From contig JAEWXO010000079.1 in NCBI GenBank assembly GCA_023458875.1, positions 1 through 50,325 on the forward strand: 50,325 bases of DNA. The letters are read 5' to 3'. Shown in pieces: positions 23,562 to 33,768 of the stretch. A program made the translations under genes and the position numbers. Origin of the DNA: Bacillota bacterium. Its GTDB lineage: Bacteria; Bacillota; Clostridia; Oscillospirales; Ruminococcaceae. The notes beneath the pieces were generated by a model that did no database searches, was not told the DNA's origin, and saw only the letters and a program-made list of their open reading frames with translations. Numbering within the stretch: position 1 is the stretch's first letter; every line of letters starts with the position of its first letter.

Positions 23562-26500
23562 GTCGCCCCTTATGAGGGGGCGTGGATTGAAATAGCATAA
23601 CACAGAATTAATATTTGATTTTCTTGAGTCGCCCCTTATGAGGGGGCGTGGATTGAAATTATAGGTAAAATAATAGGAACTCTAACTAACAATGTCGCCC
23701 CTTATGAGGGGGCGTGGATTGAAATATGATGCATCAACAATAGCAAACTTACAAGCCGAGTCGCCCCTTATGAGGGGGCGTGGATTGAAATAGAAGTTCT
23801 CGGGCTCTTAACAAAGGTTGGCCAGGAGTCGCCCCTTATGAGGGGGCGTGGATTGAAATAAATACAAATGCTTTCGAAATTTTAGAAGATAAGGTCGCCC
23901 CTTATGAGGGGGCGTGGATTGAAATGTGATATTGACAAACAAGGTTTTTTGGAGTGGTTGTCGCCCCTTATGAGGGGGCGTGGATTGAAATCAAATAAGC
24001 TTATAGATAACATAGATCCTATTACAAGTCGCCCCTTATGAGGGGGCGTGGATTGAAATAACTTGATCAAGCTGCTCATCCGATAAACTCATCGTCGCCC
24101 CTTATGAGGGGGCGTGGATTGAAATTAGATTACTGAGATTAACACCAAAATAAGTTGCAGTCGCCCCTTATGAGGGGGCGTGGATTGAAATTCTATAAAT
24201 ACATTATAAACTCAATATTTAGAGTGTCGCCCCTTATGAGGGGGCGTGGATTGAAATCCGAAATGGAGAGTTTATGATGCCAATAATCATAGTCGCCCCT
24301 TATGAGGGGGCGTGGATTGAAATACAAAGTACACCTCCCGACTTACGACAGAGCTGACGTCGCCCCTTATGAGGGGGCGTGGATTGAAATCTTCTGTTAC
24401 TGATAGTGATAAAAGGCGGTGGAGCGTCGCCCCTTATGAGGGGGCGTGGATTGAAATGCTACAAGGAAATTTCGTCAGGCAGTAAAATTATGTCGCCCCT
24501 TATGAGGGGGCGTGGATTGAAATTTTCGACCTCCGGTCGACTTGGAACGAGAGTTCCGTCGCCCCTTATGAGGGGGCGTGGATTGAAATAGTTCCCATGA
24601 CCCGATAATCGGTTCACCTGAACCGTCGCCCCTTATGAGGGGGCGTGGATTGAAATGCTCCGTCAGTCGGCCATAAGTCTAAAATGTTTTTGTCGCCCCT
24701 TATGAGGGGGCGTGGATTGAAATTGAAGATATACGCCCAAGGTATTATTCTTTGTGAGTCGCCCCTTATGAGGGGGCGTGGATTGAAATTGCAATATCTT
24801 TTTATTGACAATAAGTTAGATATGTCGCCCCTTATGAGGGGGCGTGGATTGAAATTTTTTAATTCATTTTTTATTTTATATTTTATATTGTCGCCCCTTA
24901 TGAGGGGGCGTGGATTGAAATAGATATAAACTCATTTACACGGACAGCTGCATATGTCGCCCCTTATGAGGGGGCGTGGATTGAAATCCCGGAATAATAT
25001 GAAGGACCCGCACATAAATGAGCGTCGCCCCTTATGAGGGGGCGTGGATTGAAATGCTCCTGAACCAAATCTATTTTATAAATACCGTTGTCGCCCCTTA
25101 TGAGGGGGCGTGGATTGAAATTTTTGATAAAACGGGAAAACCATACTGTTGAATTATGTCGCCCCTTATGAGGGGGCGTGGATTGAAATCCTTTTTCAAA
25201 TGTATCATTTGTATCAGCGGAAGGTCGCCCCTTATGAGGGGGCGTGGATTGAAATAAGTTCTGATGGCTGAAGCTTACAATACTCATAATGTCGCCCCTT
25301 ATGAGGGGGCGTGGATTGAAATCAGACTCTTATATTGTAATTTTCATACAGACTGTGTCGCCCCTTATGAGGGGGCGTGGATTGAAATCTGAATGTTATG
25401 CTTCATGCATTCAGGAAATACGGTCGCCCCTTATGAGGGGGCGTGGATTGAAATATTTGTTTTTATGAGGTTGTTTATATATTCGTTTGTCGCCCCTTAT
25501 GAGGGGGCGTGGATTGAAATTTTATGATTACTGATTTATTTATATGTCTTGCAACGTCGCCCCTTATGAGGGGGCGTGGATTGAAATAGCATATTTTTAG
25601 TTATGTTGAAAAAGGTTATTGTCGCCCCTTATGAGGGGGCGTGGATTGAAATTTGTTGATAATAATTTTCCTGTTATACGATTCCATGTCGCCCCTTATG
25701 AGGGGGCGTGGATTGAAATATCTTTAGCACCTACATTATGTGCACTTATTCGTGTCGCCCCTTATGAGGGGGCGTGGATTGAAATAACATGATTCCGATT
25801 TCTTTGATGATTTTGAACTGTCGCCCCTTATGAGGGGGCGTGGATTGAAATTTTAAAGCCTTGGTGGGCACAGTTTGTAGGCACTGTCGCCCCTTATGAG
25901 GGGGCGTGGATTGAAATAATAACAGAGACTTTGCAAGTAATAAAAATAGTGGTCGCCCCTTATGAGGGGGCGTGGATTGAAATAGCTTGCAAAATACGCA
26001 GTATCGGAGATTGTAGGGTCGCCCCTTATGAGGGGGCGTGGATTGAAATTCGTGCTGCATCCTCTATGCTGTCGGCGTATGAGTCGCCCCTTATGAGGGG
26101 GCGTGGATTGAAATCTTGTGTATTACACTTGAAACATGCTGCATTGTCGTCGCCCCTTATGAGGGGGCGTGGATTGAAATTCACACTTATTTGTAGTTTT
26201 TTAAGTTTTATGCTGTCGCCCCTTATGAGGGGGCGTGGATTGAAATGCAAGATATGTAACCTTATATCTGCATATAGGGGTCGCCCCTTATGAGGGGGCG
26301 TGGATTGAAATTTAGGATTTAAGCAGTATCCTAAAGATATACAATTGTCGCCCCTTATGAGGGGGCGTGGATTGAAATAGATCAGCATTCTTCTGAGTGT
26401 ATTCATCAAGCGTCGCCCCTTATGAGGGGGCGTGGATTGAAATGAGCCGTGTTGATTGTCAAAGAGTCATCTTTGAGTCGCCCCTTATGAGGGGGCGTGG

Positions 26501-29500
26501 ATTGAAATTCTTCAGAGACGTTTGCTTTTTCATTGTATTAAGTCGCCCCTTATGAGGGGGCGTGGATTGAAATATATATAAATCATACAACAAAATTATG
26601 GTTTTGTGTCGCCCCTTATGAGGGGGCGTGGATTGAAATCTCTGCTGATACGGTAAAACAAGAAAAAGTTGAAGAGTCGCCCCTTATGAGGGGGCGTGGA
26701 TTGAAATTATTTTTTCAACCGGTTGAACTTTTTCAATTTGGTCGCCCCTTATGAGGGGGCGTGGATTGAAATATCTGCTGAGCTTCATCGTCGAACCGAA
26801 TGCCATTGTCGCCCCTTATGAGGGGGCGTGGATTGAAATATAATTTGTTGAAAAACCCATCTTATTTTCCTCCGTCGCCCCTTATGAGGGGGCGTGGATT
26901 GAAATTGTGATATTATTATACTTAGAAAAACACGATGCAGTCGCCCCTTATGAGGGGGCGTGGATTGAAATAGCTTTGACAGAAATTTTAACTGGTACAC
27001 TTACTGTCGCCCCTTATGAGGGGGCGTGGATTGAAATTTGCATTCAGTGTTGGAGTAAGTGCAATTTCAGCGTCGCCCCTTATGAGGGGGCGTGGATTGA
27101 AATTCTATTGACAATAGTTAGATTTTTAAAAAATAAAGTCGCCCCTTATGAGGGGGCGTGGATTGAAATTGTCCAGTTTGAACATCCTTTTAGCCGTGCT
27201 GTTGTCGCCCCTTATGAGGGGGCGTGGATTGAAATTAAAAAAAGCATATAAAAGAAGACCAACAAAAAAGTCGCCCCTTATGAGGGGGCGTGGATTGAAA
27301 TAGATGCCGGAGCGGTGCTTGGGGTCAACAAATATAGTCGCCCCTTATGAGGGGGCGTGGATTGAAATACCCGACCCGATAACAAGTTCGTCAATATGCA
27401 CAGTCGCCCCTTATGAGGGGGCGTGGATTGAAATGTCAATATGCACAAAGCCACACTCTGACATAATTGTCGCCCCTTATGAGGGGGCGTGGATTGAAAT
27501 CTGGAATAAAACAGGTGGTAACGACGTTTATGTGTCGCCCCTTATGAGGGGGCGTGGATTGAAATTGAAAATGATGGACCTGGCGCTGAAGATATCACGT
27601 CGCCCCTTATGAGGGGGCGTGGATTGAAATTTTTCCGGATTTTTAGGTTTTGCCGTAGACCTTGTCGCCCCTTATGAGGGGGCGTGGATTGAAATTAAAA
27701 ATTTAGAAAACGGTGGCAGAACGATAGAACGTCGCCCCTTATGAGGGGGCGTGGATTGAAATGACTTTAAAAACGCATTTAACGCAATGATCTGAGGTCG
27801 CCCCTTATGAGGGGGCGTGGATTGAAATTCCAATGACATTTACAATGAATAATGATAATAAGGTCGCCCCTTATGAGGGGGCGTGGATTGAAATAATTCT
27901 TTGCTGATATGCTAAAAGATAAACCTGTTGTCGCCCCTTATGAGGGGGCGTGGATTGAAATTTTTGTCATATTGTCTTTCCTCCAAGTTTCAATAGTCGC
28001 CCCTTATGAGGGGGCGTGGATTGAAATCGGTCGGTACGAAGATGTATAAGAACAAAATACAGTCGCCCCTTATGAGGGGGCGTGGATTGAAATAAGTATT
28101 AAGTATTGAAGATGATGAACTTTATGGGTCGCCCCTTATGAGGGGGCGTGGATTGAAATATTAATTTAAAAGTAGTTGCACAATGGTATACAAGTCGCCC
28201 CTTATGAGGGGGCGTGGATTGAAATGTAATCCTCAGAGCTTATATCCGCTATTTTAAGGGTCGCCCCTTATGAGGGGGCGTGGATTGAAATTGTGATAAG
28301 TGCGTACAACGCACTGACGTGAGCGGTCGCCCCTTATGAGGGGGCGTGGATTGAAATAGCACAGAAGAAATAGCAAAGAAATGTGCTGATTGTCGCCCCT
28401 TATGAGGGGGCGTGGATTGAAATCACTTGGTCGTCAGTAGACACTCGGATATATGCAGTCGCCCCTTATGAGGGGGCGTGGATTGAAATAGGGTACTCCC
28501 GGAAATGGCGCCAGAACGGTCCGTCGCCCCTTATGAGGGGGCGTGGATTGAAATACCTGACCCGATAACAAGTTCGTCAATATGCACAGTCGCCCCTTAT
28601 GAGGGGGCGTGGATTGAAATACTCAGCGACTTGTCAGTGTACTTGCAAGGCCGGTCGCCCCTTATGAGGGGGCGTGGATTGAAATGGTCATTGTTGCAAT
28701 CGCCTCTTTATCAAAGACGTCGCCCCTTATGAGGGGGCGTGGATTGAAATCAAATACGCCACGTAATTACCGACGGACCACACAGTCGCCCCTTATGAGG
28801 GGGCGTGGATTGAAATGACCTAGAAACGGCTAAAAATGGCTTAACGTCTTGTCGCCCCTTATGAGGGGGCGTGGATTGAAATAAAGACTCTCGACGCAGA
28901 AACCGCGATTTACGACAGGTCGCCCCTTATGAGGGGGCGTGGATTGAAATTGGAACTCCTTGGTATAAAAAAGACAATGGAAAAAGTCGCCCCTTATGAG
29001 GGGGCGTGGATTGAAATACTGTTACAGTATACTTGATACATCAATCTTAAGGTCGCCCCTTATGAGGGGGCGTGGATTGAAATTTGGATACAGCATCAGC
29101 AATGTATAAATACAGCTGTCGCCCCTTATGAGGGGGCGTGGATTGAAATCCAATTTCCTACATTTGTACCGTTTAATGATATTGTCGCCCCTTATGAGGG
29201 GGCGTGGATTGAAATACTTCTTATATTTCATTATACCACTATTCAGTATGTCGCCCCTTATGAGGGGGCGTGGATTGAAATTTCATAATTTTTTAGTGTA
29301 ATCCACTCGGAAGTAGTCGCCCCTTATGAGGGGGCGTGGATTGAAATCACATTGATTTACTTGTTATTGTCATAATTAACTCGTCGCCCCTTATGAGGGG
29401 GCGTGGATTGAAATAGATTTGCCTGGGCAATCATATTGCGTATAAAATGTCGCCCCTTATGAGGGGACGTGGATTGAAATAATTTGGTATAACAGAGATA

Positions 29501-29612
29501 CAGGACAAATATAAGTCGCCCCTTATGAGGGGGCGTGGATTGAAATAATTTGGGAAGATAAATTTTACACTGATACTGATGTCGCCCCTTATGAGGGGGC
29601 GTGGATTGAAAT
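23562..29612 (+). CRISPR. Type I-C CRISPR array, 92 repeats / 91 spacers
   Basis: A 32-bp repeat starts GTCGCCCC, has the hairpin CGCCCC-TTATGA-GGGGGCG, and ends GTGGATTGAAAT, the type I-C consensus with a terminal T. I counted 92 repeat starts from 23562 to 29581; spacers are 33-36 nt, mostly 34. Every repeat appears identical except the third from last (29449-29480), which has A for G at 29467. The leader end is at cas2; the distal end abuts a cas7 remnant. Spacer 58 (27369-27402) and spacer 76 (28555-28588) differ by one base. Spacers 58 and 59 overlap by 13 nt. The many 60-130 residue frames in this region are repeat translations, not genes. Confidence 0.99.
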
Positions 29613-29854
29613 TAAAAGCATACGACTTGAATCGTTCAGCTATTCGTCCCGATGTTCGTATCAGACACGCTTGGTATATAGAACATAAAGACGCTTTGGG
29701 AAGTTGTCCAGATTATATGCTTTTTGAAGCTTTAACTCCTACTAGAAAACAAAATATGGAGGATCCATCTAAAAGCTGGAGTGACTATAATGACAAGGCC
29801 GATTTGCCGCAGGATTTAAAACAAAAAATAAGTTCAATAGTAGATCTGGTATAG
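29613..29854 (+). pseudogene. 3' remnant of a second, divergent cas7-like gene
   Basis: Directly after the last repeat an open frame encodes about 80 residues: LKAYDLNRSAIRPDVRIRH, then AWYIEHKDALGSCPDYMLFE and PSKSWSDYND, ending SSIVDLV. It lines up with the C terminus of the local Cas7 (SAARPDGSMEVLKLYWWKHN...PSSTDDYE...EIIDGI) yet is clearly divergent. The N-terminal two thirds are absent and the frame runs back into the repeat. This indicates a deletion joining the array to a second cas operon. The second cas3 starts 2 nt after its stop. Confidence 0.7.
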
Positions 29855-29856
29855 TT

Positions 29857-32046
29857 ATGATGTATTTTGCACATAGTGCTAAAGATGGCTGTAAAGAACA
29901 AACCTATGCTGAGCACGTATGTAATGTACGTGCTCTTGCAAATAAATATGCACAAGAATCAGGAAAATACTCTTTGGCTGACTCGGATTTACTTATACAA
30001 TCAGCGGACAATACTTCCGAATATCACGATATGGGTAAGCTTGATAAAAAAAACCAGAATGTTCTGTCTGGAAATTCATCTGCAAAATCACTACCAATAA
30101 ATCATGTTGATGCAGGAGTAGCATTTTGGATAAATGCTAAATCACCTTCGGTTTTGGCCGCGGCTACAATACAGGCACATCATATCGGATTTCCCGATTT
30201 TTCAGCAGAAGCTAATAAATCGGATTTGGCTTTCAGGGATATTGGAATTGCTGATGAAATTGATGAGAAATTATCCGAATACACGGAAATACACGAAAAG
30301 ATTATCGGCAAATTTACAACTGCAAATATTAACGAGGATTTCAAGAGCGATTTATCTATTTTTTTGAGAATGCTTCTATCATGTGTTGCTGACGCAGACC
30401 ATAAAGATACGGCTCGACATTATGGTCAATATCCAAAAAAAGATATTGATATTCCTTTAAAACCAGATGAAAGGCTTGAGAAACTGAATAACTATGTAGC
30501 TGACCTGCAAAAAAACGGAAGTGACACAGAGAGAAACCGATTGCGCAACGAAATGTATTATTCCTGCCGCGATTTTGAAAACAAGTGCGGAATAGGTTCC
30601 TGTGATTGCCCTGTAGGTTCCGGAAAAACAACCGCAGTAATGGCACATCTTCTTTCGCAGGCACAAAAAAGAGGATTAAGGCGAATATTTGTGGTTTTGC
30701 CGTTTACGAATATAATTCGACAGTCGGTAAATAAATATCGTGAAATTTTAACACTGGATGGCGAAAATCCAAATGAAGTCGTTGCAGAATTACATCACCG
30801 CGCAGATTTTGAGAGTGATGATTTAAGATATTTAACAGCACTTTGGCATGCTCCTATTATAGTGACAACGGCGGTTGCTTTTTTTGAAACGCTTGCTTCA
30901 AATTCTCCAGCTGCTTTACGTCGTTTGAACAAACTCCCCGGAAGTGCAATTTTTATAGATGAATCACACGCTGCTTTACCAGTAAGTCTTTTGCCTACTG
31001 CTTGGAGATGGATGTGCAAATATTCAGAAGAATGGAGCTGCTATTGGGTATTGGCATCTGGTTCAACAAATCGTTTTTGGACAATAAATGAAATTGCGGA
31101 AAATCAAAATAATTATGTCCCCGAAATTTTGGATCATGTAATCAGAAAAAAACTATCTGAATATGAAAATAACAGAATAAACTATTGCTACGATTCTGTT
31201 CCCAAAACTACAAGCGACTTAGCAACTTGGATAACAACGTTTAAAGGTCCTCGACTTATTATATTGAACACAGTGCAAAGTGCAGCTGTTCTTGCAGATT
31301 TTTTGGCAAGAACATATGGGAGGGAAGCCGTTGAACATTTATCTACCGCATTAACTCCATCAGACAGAGAGGTGACATTGGAAAATATAAAATCAAGGTT
31401 AAAGGATAAATCAGATACTAACTGGACATTAGTTGCAACATCTTGTATTGAAGCCGGAGTTGATATATCATTTCACATAGGATTTCGAGAGCTCAGTTCA
31501 CTATCGTCTTTGTTACAAACGGCAGGCAGAATTAATCGTGAAGGAGATGAAGAATATTCGGAAATATGGACATTCATAATTGCTGAGAATAACATGATGA
31601 AAAGTAATCCATCATTGAAACAATCATGTGAAGTTCTTAAGAATTATTTTGAAAGCAGTACTGATATTTCATCACAGCTTGTAACCCAGTCTATTTCGGA
31701 TGAAATCAAGCTTTATGGTTTAAACGGAAAACATAAAAACCTGATTGAAAATGAGGAAATCCGTAACTTCAAATATGTTGAGAAAAATTTCAAGGTGATT
31801 GATTTCAATACCCGACTTGTAGTTGTAGACAGTTCTCTTGCCAATAAAATAAAGTATGGCGGAGCAGATTGGATCGAACTGCAAAAGCATGCCGTTCAAA
31901 TTGAAAAATATAAATTAAATGAATTGTCTATTCCGCAAGTAAAAAAAGATATTTATTTTTGGAATCTTAAATATGATAGCTTTATCGGATATATGGCAGG
32001 AATTATTGAATATTATAATTTAAATGGACAGGCACTAATTTTCTAA
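29857..32046 (+). CDS. cas3: Second Cas3 (HD nuclease-helicase), divergent type I
   Basis: 729 residues, intact. HD domain: YAEHVCNVRALANKYA and SEYHDMGKLDKKNQ (His57-Asp58). Helicase: Walker A CPVGSGKTTA (about 251-260), DExH box IFIDESHAALP (about 365), LASGSTNRFW, SCIEAGVDISF and QTAGRINREG. The DESHAALP...LLPTAWRWM...WVLASGS block differs strongly from the first Cas3 and, from memory, recalls Cas3 proteins of other type I subtypes (I-G/U-like or I-C variants). No cas8, cas5 or complete cas7 of its own remains in the window, so it is either an orphan or works with the I-C Cascade. Confidence 0.85.
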   Translation: MMYFAHSAKDGCKEQTYAEHVCNVRALANKYAQESGKYSLADSDLLIQSADNTSEYHDMGKLDKKNQNVLSGNSSAKSLPINHVDAGVAFWINAKSPSVLAAATIQAHHIGFPDFSAEANKSDLAFRDIGIADEIDEKLSEYTEIHEKIIGKFTTANINEDFKSDLSIFLRMLLSCVADADHKDTARHYGQYPKKDIDIPLKPDERLEKLNNYVADLQKNGSDTERNRLRNEMYYSCRDFENKCGIGSCDCPVGSGKTTAVMAHLLSQAQKRGLRRIFVVLPFTNIIRQSVNKYREILTLDGENPNEVVAELHHRADFESDDLRYLTALWHAPIIVTTAVAFFETLASNSPAALRRLNKLPGSAIFIDESHAALPVSLLPTAWRWMCKYSEEWSCYWVLASGSTNRFWTINEIAENQNNYVPEILDHVIRKKLSEYENNRINYCYDSVPKTTSDLATWITTFKGPRLIILNTVQSAAVLADFLARTYGREAVEHLSTALTPSDREVTLENIKSRLKDKSDTNWTLVATSCIEAGVDISFHIGFRELSSLSSLLQTAGRINREGDEEYSEIWTFIIAENNMMKSNPSLKQSCEVLKNYFESSTDISSQLVTQSISDEIKLYGLNGKHKNLIENEEIRNFKYVEKNFKVIDFNTRLVVVDSSLANKIKYGGADWIELQKHAVQIEKYKLNELSIPQVKKDIYFWNLKYDSFIGYMAGIIEYYNLNGQALIF

Positions 32047-32238
32047 GATAGCTAAAATACAGATTTAACGATCTGAAAATTAAGTCGGTGTGATAATAAT
32101 AAAAGTTCAAATCTCGCTATTACCTTAAACATAAGGCTTACATAAATGGAAAAGTACTTAAAACCGATGAAGCAGAAAGATTTTTATAGATTTATTTTAT
32201 AAGAAAATAATATTGCCCTGTCATTAAACAAATACACA
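32047..32238 (+). other. Intergenic region after the second cas3
   Basis: No clear gene. A short frame ending AYINGKVLKTDEAERFL (stop near 32190) looks like the tail of a small clostridial protein, and AAATGGAAAAGTAC starts an 18-codon frame; neither has support. Probably debris at the right border of the CRISPR island. Confidence 0.3.
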
Positions 32239-32274
32239 TAAAAGAGCTTACGCCACGGCGTGGGCTCTTTTACT
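32239..32274 (+). terminator. Intrinsic terminator at the right edge of the CRISPR locus
   Basis: TAAAAGAGC/GCTCTTTTA arms with an inner stem TTACGC/GCGTGG around a short loop, then T-rich DNA. Its core (GAGCTTACGCCACGGCGTGG) is similar to the mntP terminator at 15139-15178. Confidence 0.75.
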
Positions 32275-32285
32275 TAAATTTTATG

Positions 32286-32468
32286 TTGAAATATAACTTA
32301 TTTTAGTATATAATAATAAGTATGATAAATAAGGCAATATGCTTCACTCCTGATGAGGCAGGTTACGTATTCACATTTAAGTATTAATTATTACAGATAT
32401 TTTCATGTAAATATGTTGCTGCGTTGAAAACAGGTAAGTCTTTATGTTAAAGAAAACGAGGAAAAAAC
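32286..32468 (+). promoter_or_regulatory. Promoter and leader of the exonuclease gene
   Basis: TTGAAA (32286-32291), 17-bp spacer, TATAAT (32309-32314). The transcript would have a leader of about 147 nt containing GCTTCACTCCTGATGAGGC (32341-32359) and then AT-rich DNA. I do not recognise a known riboswitch in it. Confidence 0.6.
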
Positions 32469-33035
32469 ATGATAAATATATATAACCTTTCTTCAGATCA
32501 TTCTGTTCTTGAGAAGCTTAAAACAAGATACATCGCATTTGATACCGAAACAACCGGGCTGTGTTCATATTCAGACAGAATAATTGAAGTTGGTGCTGTC
32601 CTCTTTGAAAATGGGAATATTAAAAAAGATTATGGTTCATTGATTAAGGTAGACAGATCTGTTCCGGCAAGTGCGACTGCGGTAAATCATATTACAGATG
32701 CAATGCTCTCAAAGGCACCTTCTGAAAAAGAAGTATACAATAATCTTATTGATTTTTTTGGTGATGTTATGGAGAGTAAAACAATAGTATGCGCACATAA
32801 CGCTACATTCGATATGAAGTTTATTTCTGAGACATTTAAAAGACTAGGATACAGTGGAGAAATATCATATGTTGATACGCTTTCCCTTTCAAGAAGATAT
32901 ATAAAGGGACTTTATAATTACAAGCAAAATACAGTTGCAGAGCATTTAGGATTTATAAACAAATGTGCTCACAGAGCAGTTTCAGATGCTGAAATATGCG
33001 GTAAAATATTATGGAATATACTTGGCAGAGTATAA
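32469..33035 (+). CDS. DnaQ-like 3'-5' exonuclease
   Basis: 188 residues, a stand-alone DEDDh exonuclease. Exo I is AFDTETTGLCSYSDRIIEVGAV (DxE), Exo II is CAHNATFDMKFI, and Exo III is AHRAVSDAE. This matches the epsilon-like proofreading or repair exonucleases of Clostridia. It has no polymerase or other fused domain. It lies just right of the CRISPR locus, and DnaQ-like exonucleases take part in spacer trimming in some systems, but this one has its own promoter and is more likely a housekeeping enzyme. The start follows GAGGAAAAAAC. Confidence 0.88.
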   Translation: MINIYNLSSDHSVLEKLKTRYIAFDTETTGLCSYSDRIIEVGAVLFENGNIKKDYGSLIKVDRSVPASATAVNHITDAMLSKAPSEKEVYNNLIDFFGDVMESKTIVCAHNATFDMKFISETFKRLGYSGEISYVDTLSLSRRYIKGLYNYKQNTVAEHLGFINKCAHRAVSDAEICGKILWNILGRV

Positions 33036-33102
33036 TATCTGATCTTTTAACTGTCATTATACATAAACATAAATTAAATAATTTAAAACAGGAGTTTTGC
33101 AT

Positions 33103-33762
33103 ATGGATGAACAATACCTTAAAAATCTGCCTTATTATGAATATATGACAGAATTACAGAAGAGTCTGATTGCAGAGCGCTGGCAAATCAGAAAATATCA
33201 AAAAGGAAGCGTGATTCACAGTTATTCAGATGAGTGCTTAGGACAGATATATATTCTGAAAGGACTTGTCCGGATATGTATAATATCCGAAGAAGGAAGG
33301 GAGATAACACTTTTTTCTCTGCGTCAGAATGACACATGTATTATGTCTGCATCGTGCGTTATAAGTCAGATTACCTTTGAAACACAAATGGTTGCGGATG
33401 AGGATTGCGAAATGCTTGTGCTTAGCGCAGGTGTTTTTGCACAGATTGCAGAGGAAAACATTTATGTAAAATGCTTTATGTATGAGTTACTGACAAAGCG
33501 GTTTTCAACGGTTATGTGGGTAATGCAGGAAATCCTGTTTAAAGGCTTTGATGTACGGCTTGCCTCATTTCTTATCGGCGAATATAAACGGACAGGAAGC
33601 AGGGAAATAAGAATGACTCATGAACAGATAGCACAGTATACAAATTCTGCACGTGAGGTCGTGGCCCGTATGCTGAAAAGATTTTCCTATGACGGATATC
33701 TTGAGTATAAACGTGGTAAAATAACATTAACCGATATTGATGCACTTTGTGATTTAAAATAA
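33103..33762 (+). CDS. Crp/Fnr-family transcriptional regulator
   Basis: 219 residues from ATG 33103 (AGGAG 8 nt upstream; the earlier TTG 33097 is too close). The cyclic-nucleotide-binding-like barrel is residues 10-120 and contains GQIYILKGLVRICIISEEGREITLFSL. The winged helix (about 150-215) has MTHEQIAQYTNSAREVVARMLKRF as recognition helix. Isolated cysteines (C42, C57, C78, C84, C97, C125) may serve redox or Fe-S sensing, but no canonical FNR N-terminal cluster motif is seen. The following thiol-redox genes carry matching palindromes at -41, which makes them likely targets. Confidence 0.88.
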   Translation: MDEQYLKNLPYYEYMTELQKSLIAERWQIRKYQKGSVIHSYSDECLGQIYILKGLVRICIISEEGREITLFSLRQNDTCIMSASCVISQITFETQMVADEDCEMLVLSAGVFAQIAEENIYVKCFMYELLTKRFSTVMWVMQEILFKGFDVRLASFLIGEYKRTGSREIRMTHEQIAQYTNSAREVVARMLKRFSYDGYLEYKRGKITLTDIDALCDLK

Positions 33763-33768
33763 ATTCAG

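Noticed and set aside
24524..24624. Spacers 15 and 16 share AGTTCC at their junction ends, like the overlap of spacers 58 and 59
   Set aside because: Only 6 nt overlap, and the preceding bases in spacer 15 are GAG, not the TTC PAM; chance is sufficient.
24590..27402. Spacers 16 and 58 share GACCCGATAA
   Set aside because: A 10-nt match is expected a few times among 91 spacers by chance.
23882..28732. Many 60-130 codon open frames on both strands carrying repeated motifs such as SPLMRGRGLK, VAPYEGAWIEI and FNPRPLIRGD
   Set aside because: These are translations of the 32-bp CRISPR repeat in different frames, not proteins.
29579..29612. Cas7 fragment as a complete gene starting inside the last repeat
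   Set aside because: The first residues are the repeat translation; there is no RBS and the N-terminal two thirds of Cas7 are missing.
32341..32420. Possible c-di-GMP or fluoride riboswitch in the exonuclease leader
   Set aside because: Only short motif resemblances (GGCAA, CTGATGAGGC); core conserved positions are missing.
32341..32450. Possible hammerhead ribozyme based on CTGATGAG and a later GAAAA
   Set aside because: The flanking stems II and III cannot be formed with the required spacing.
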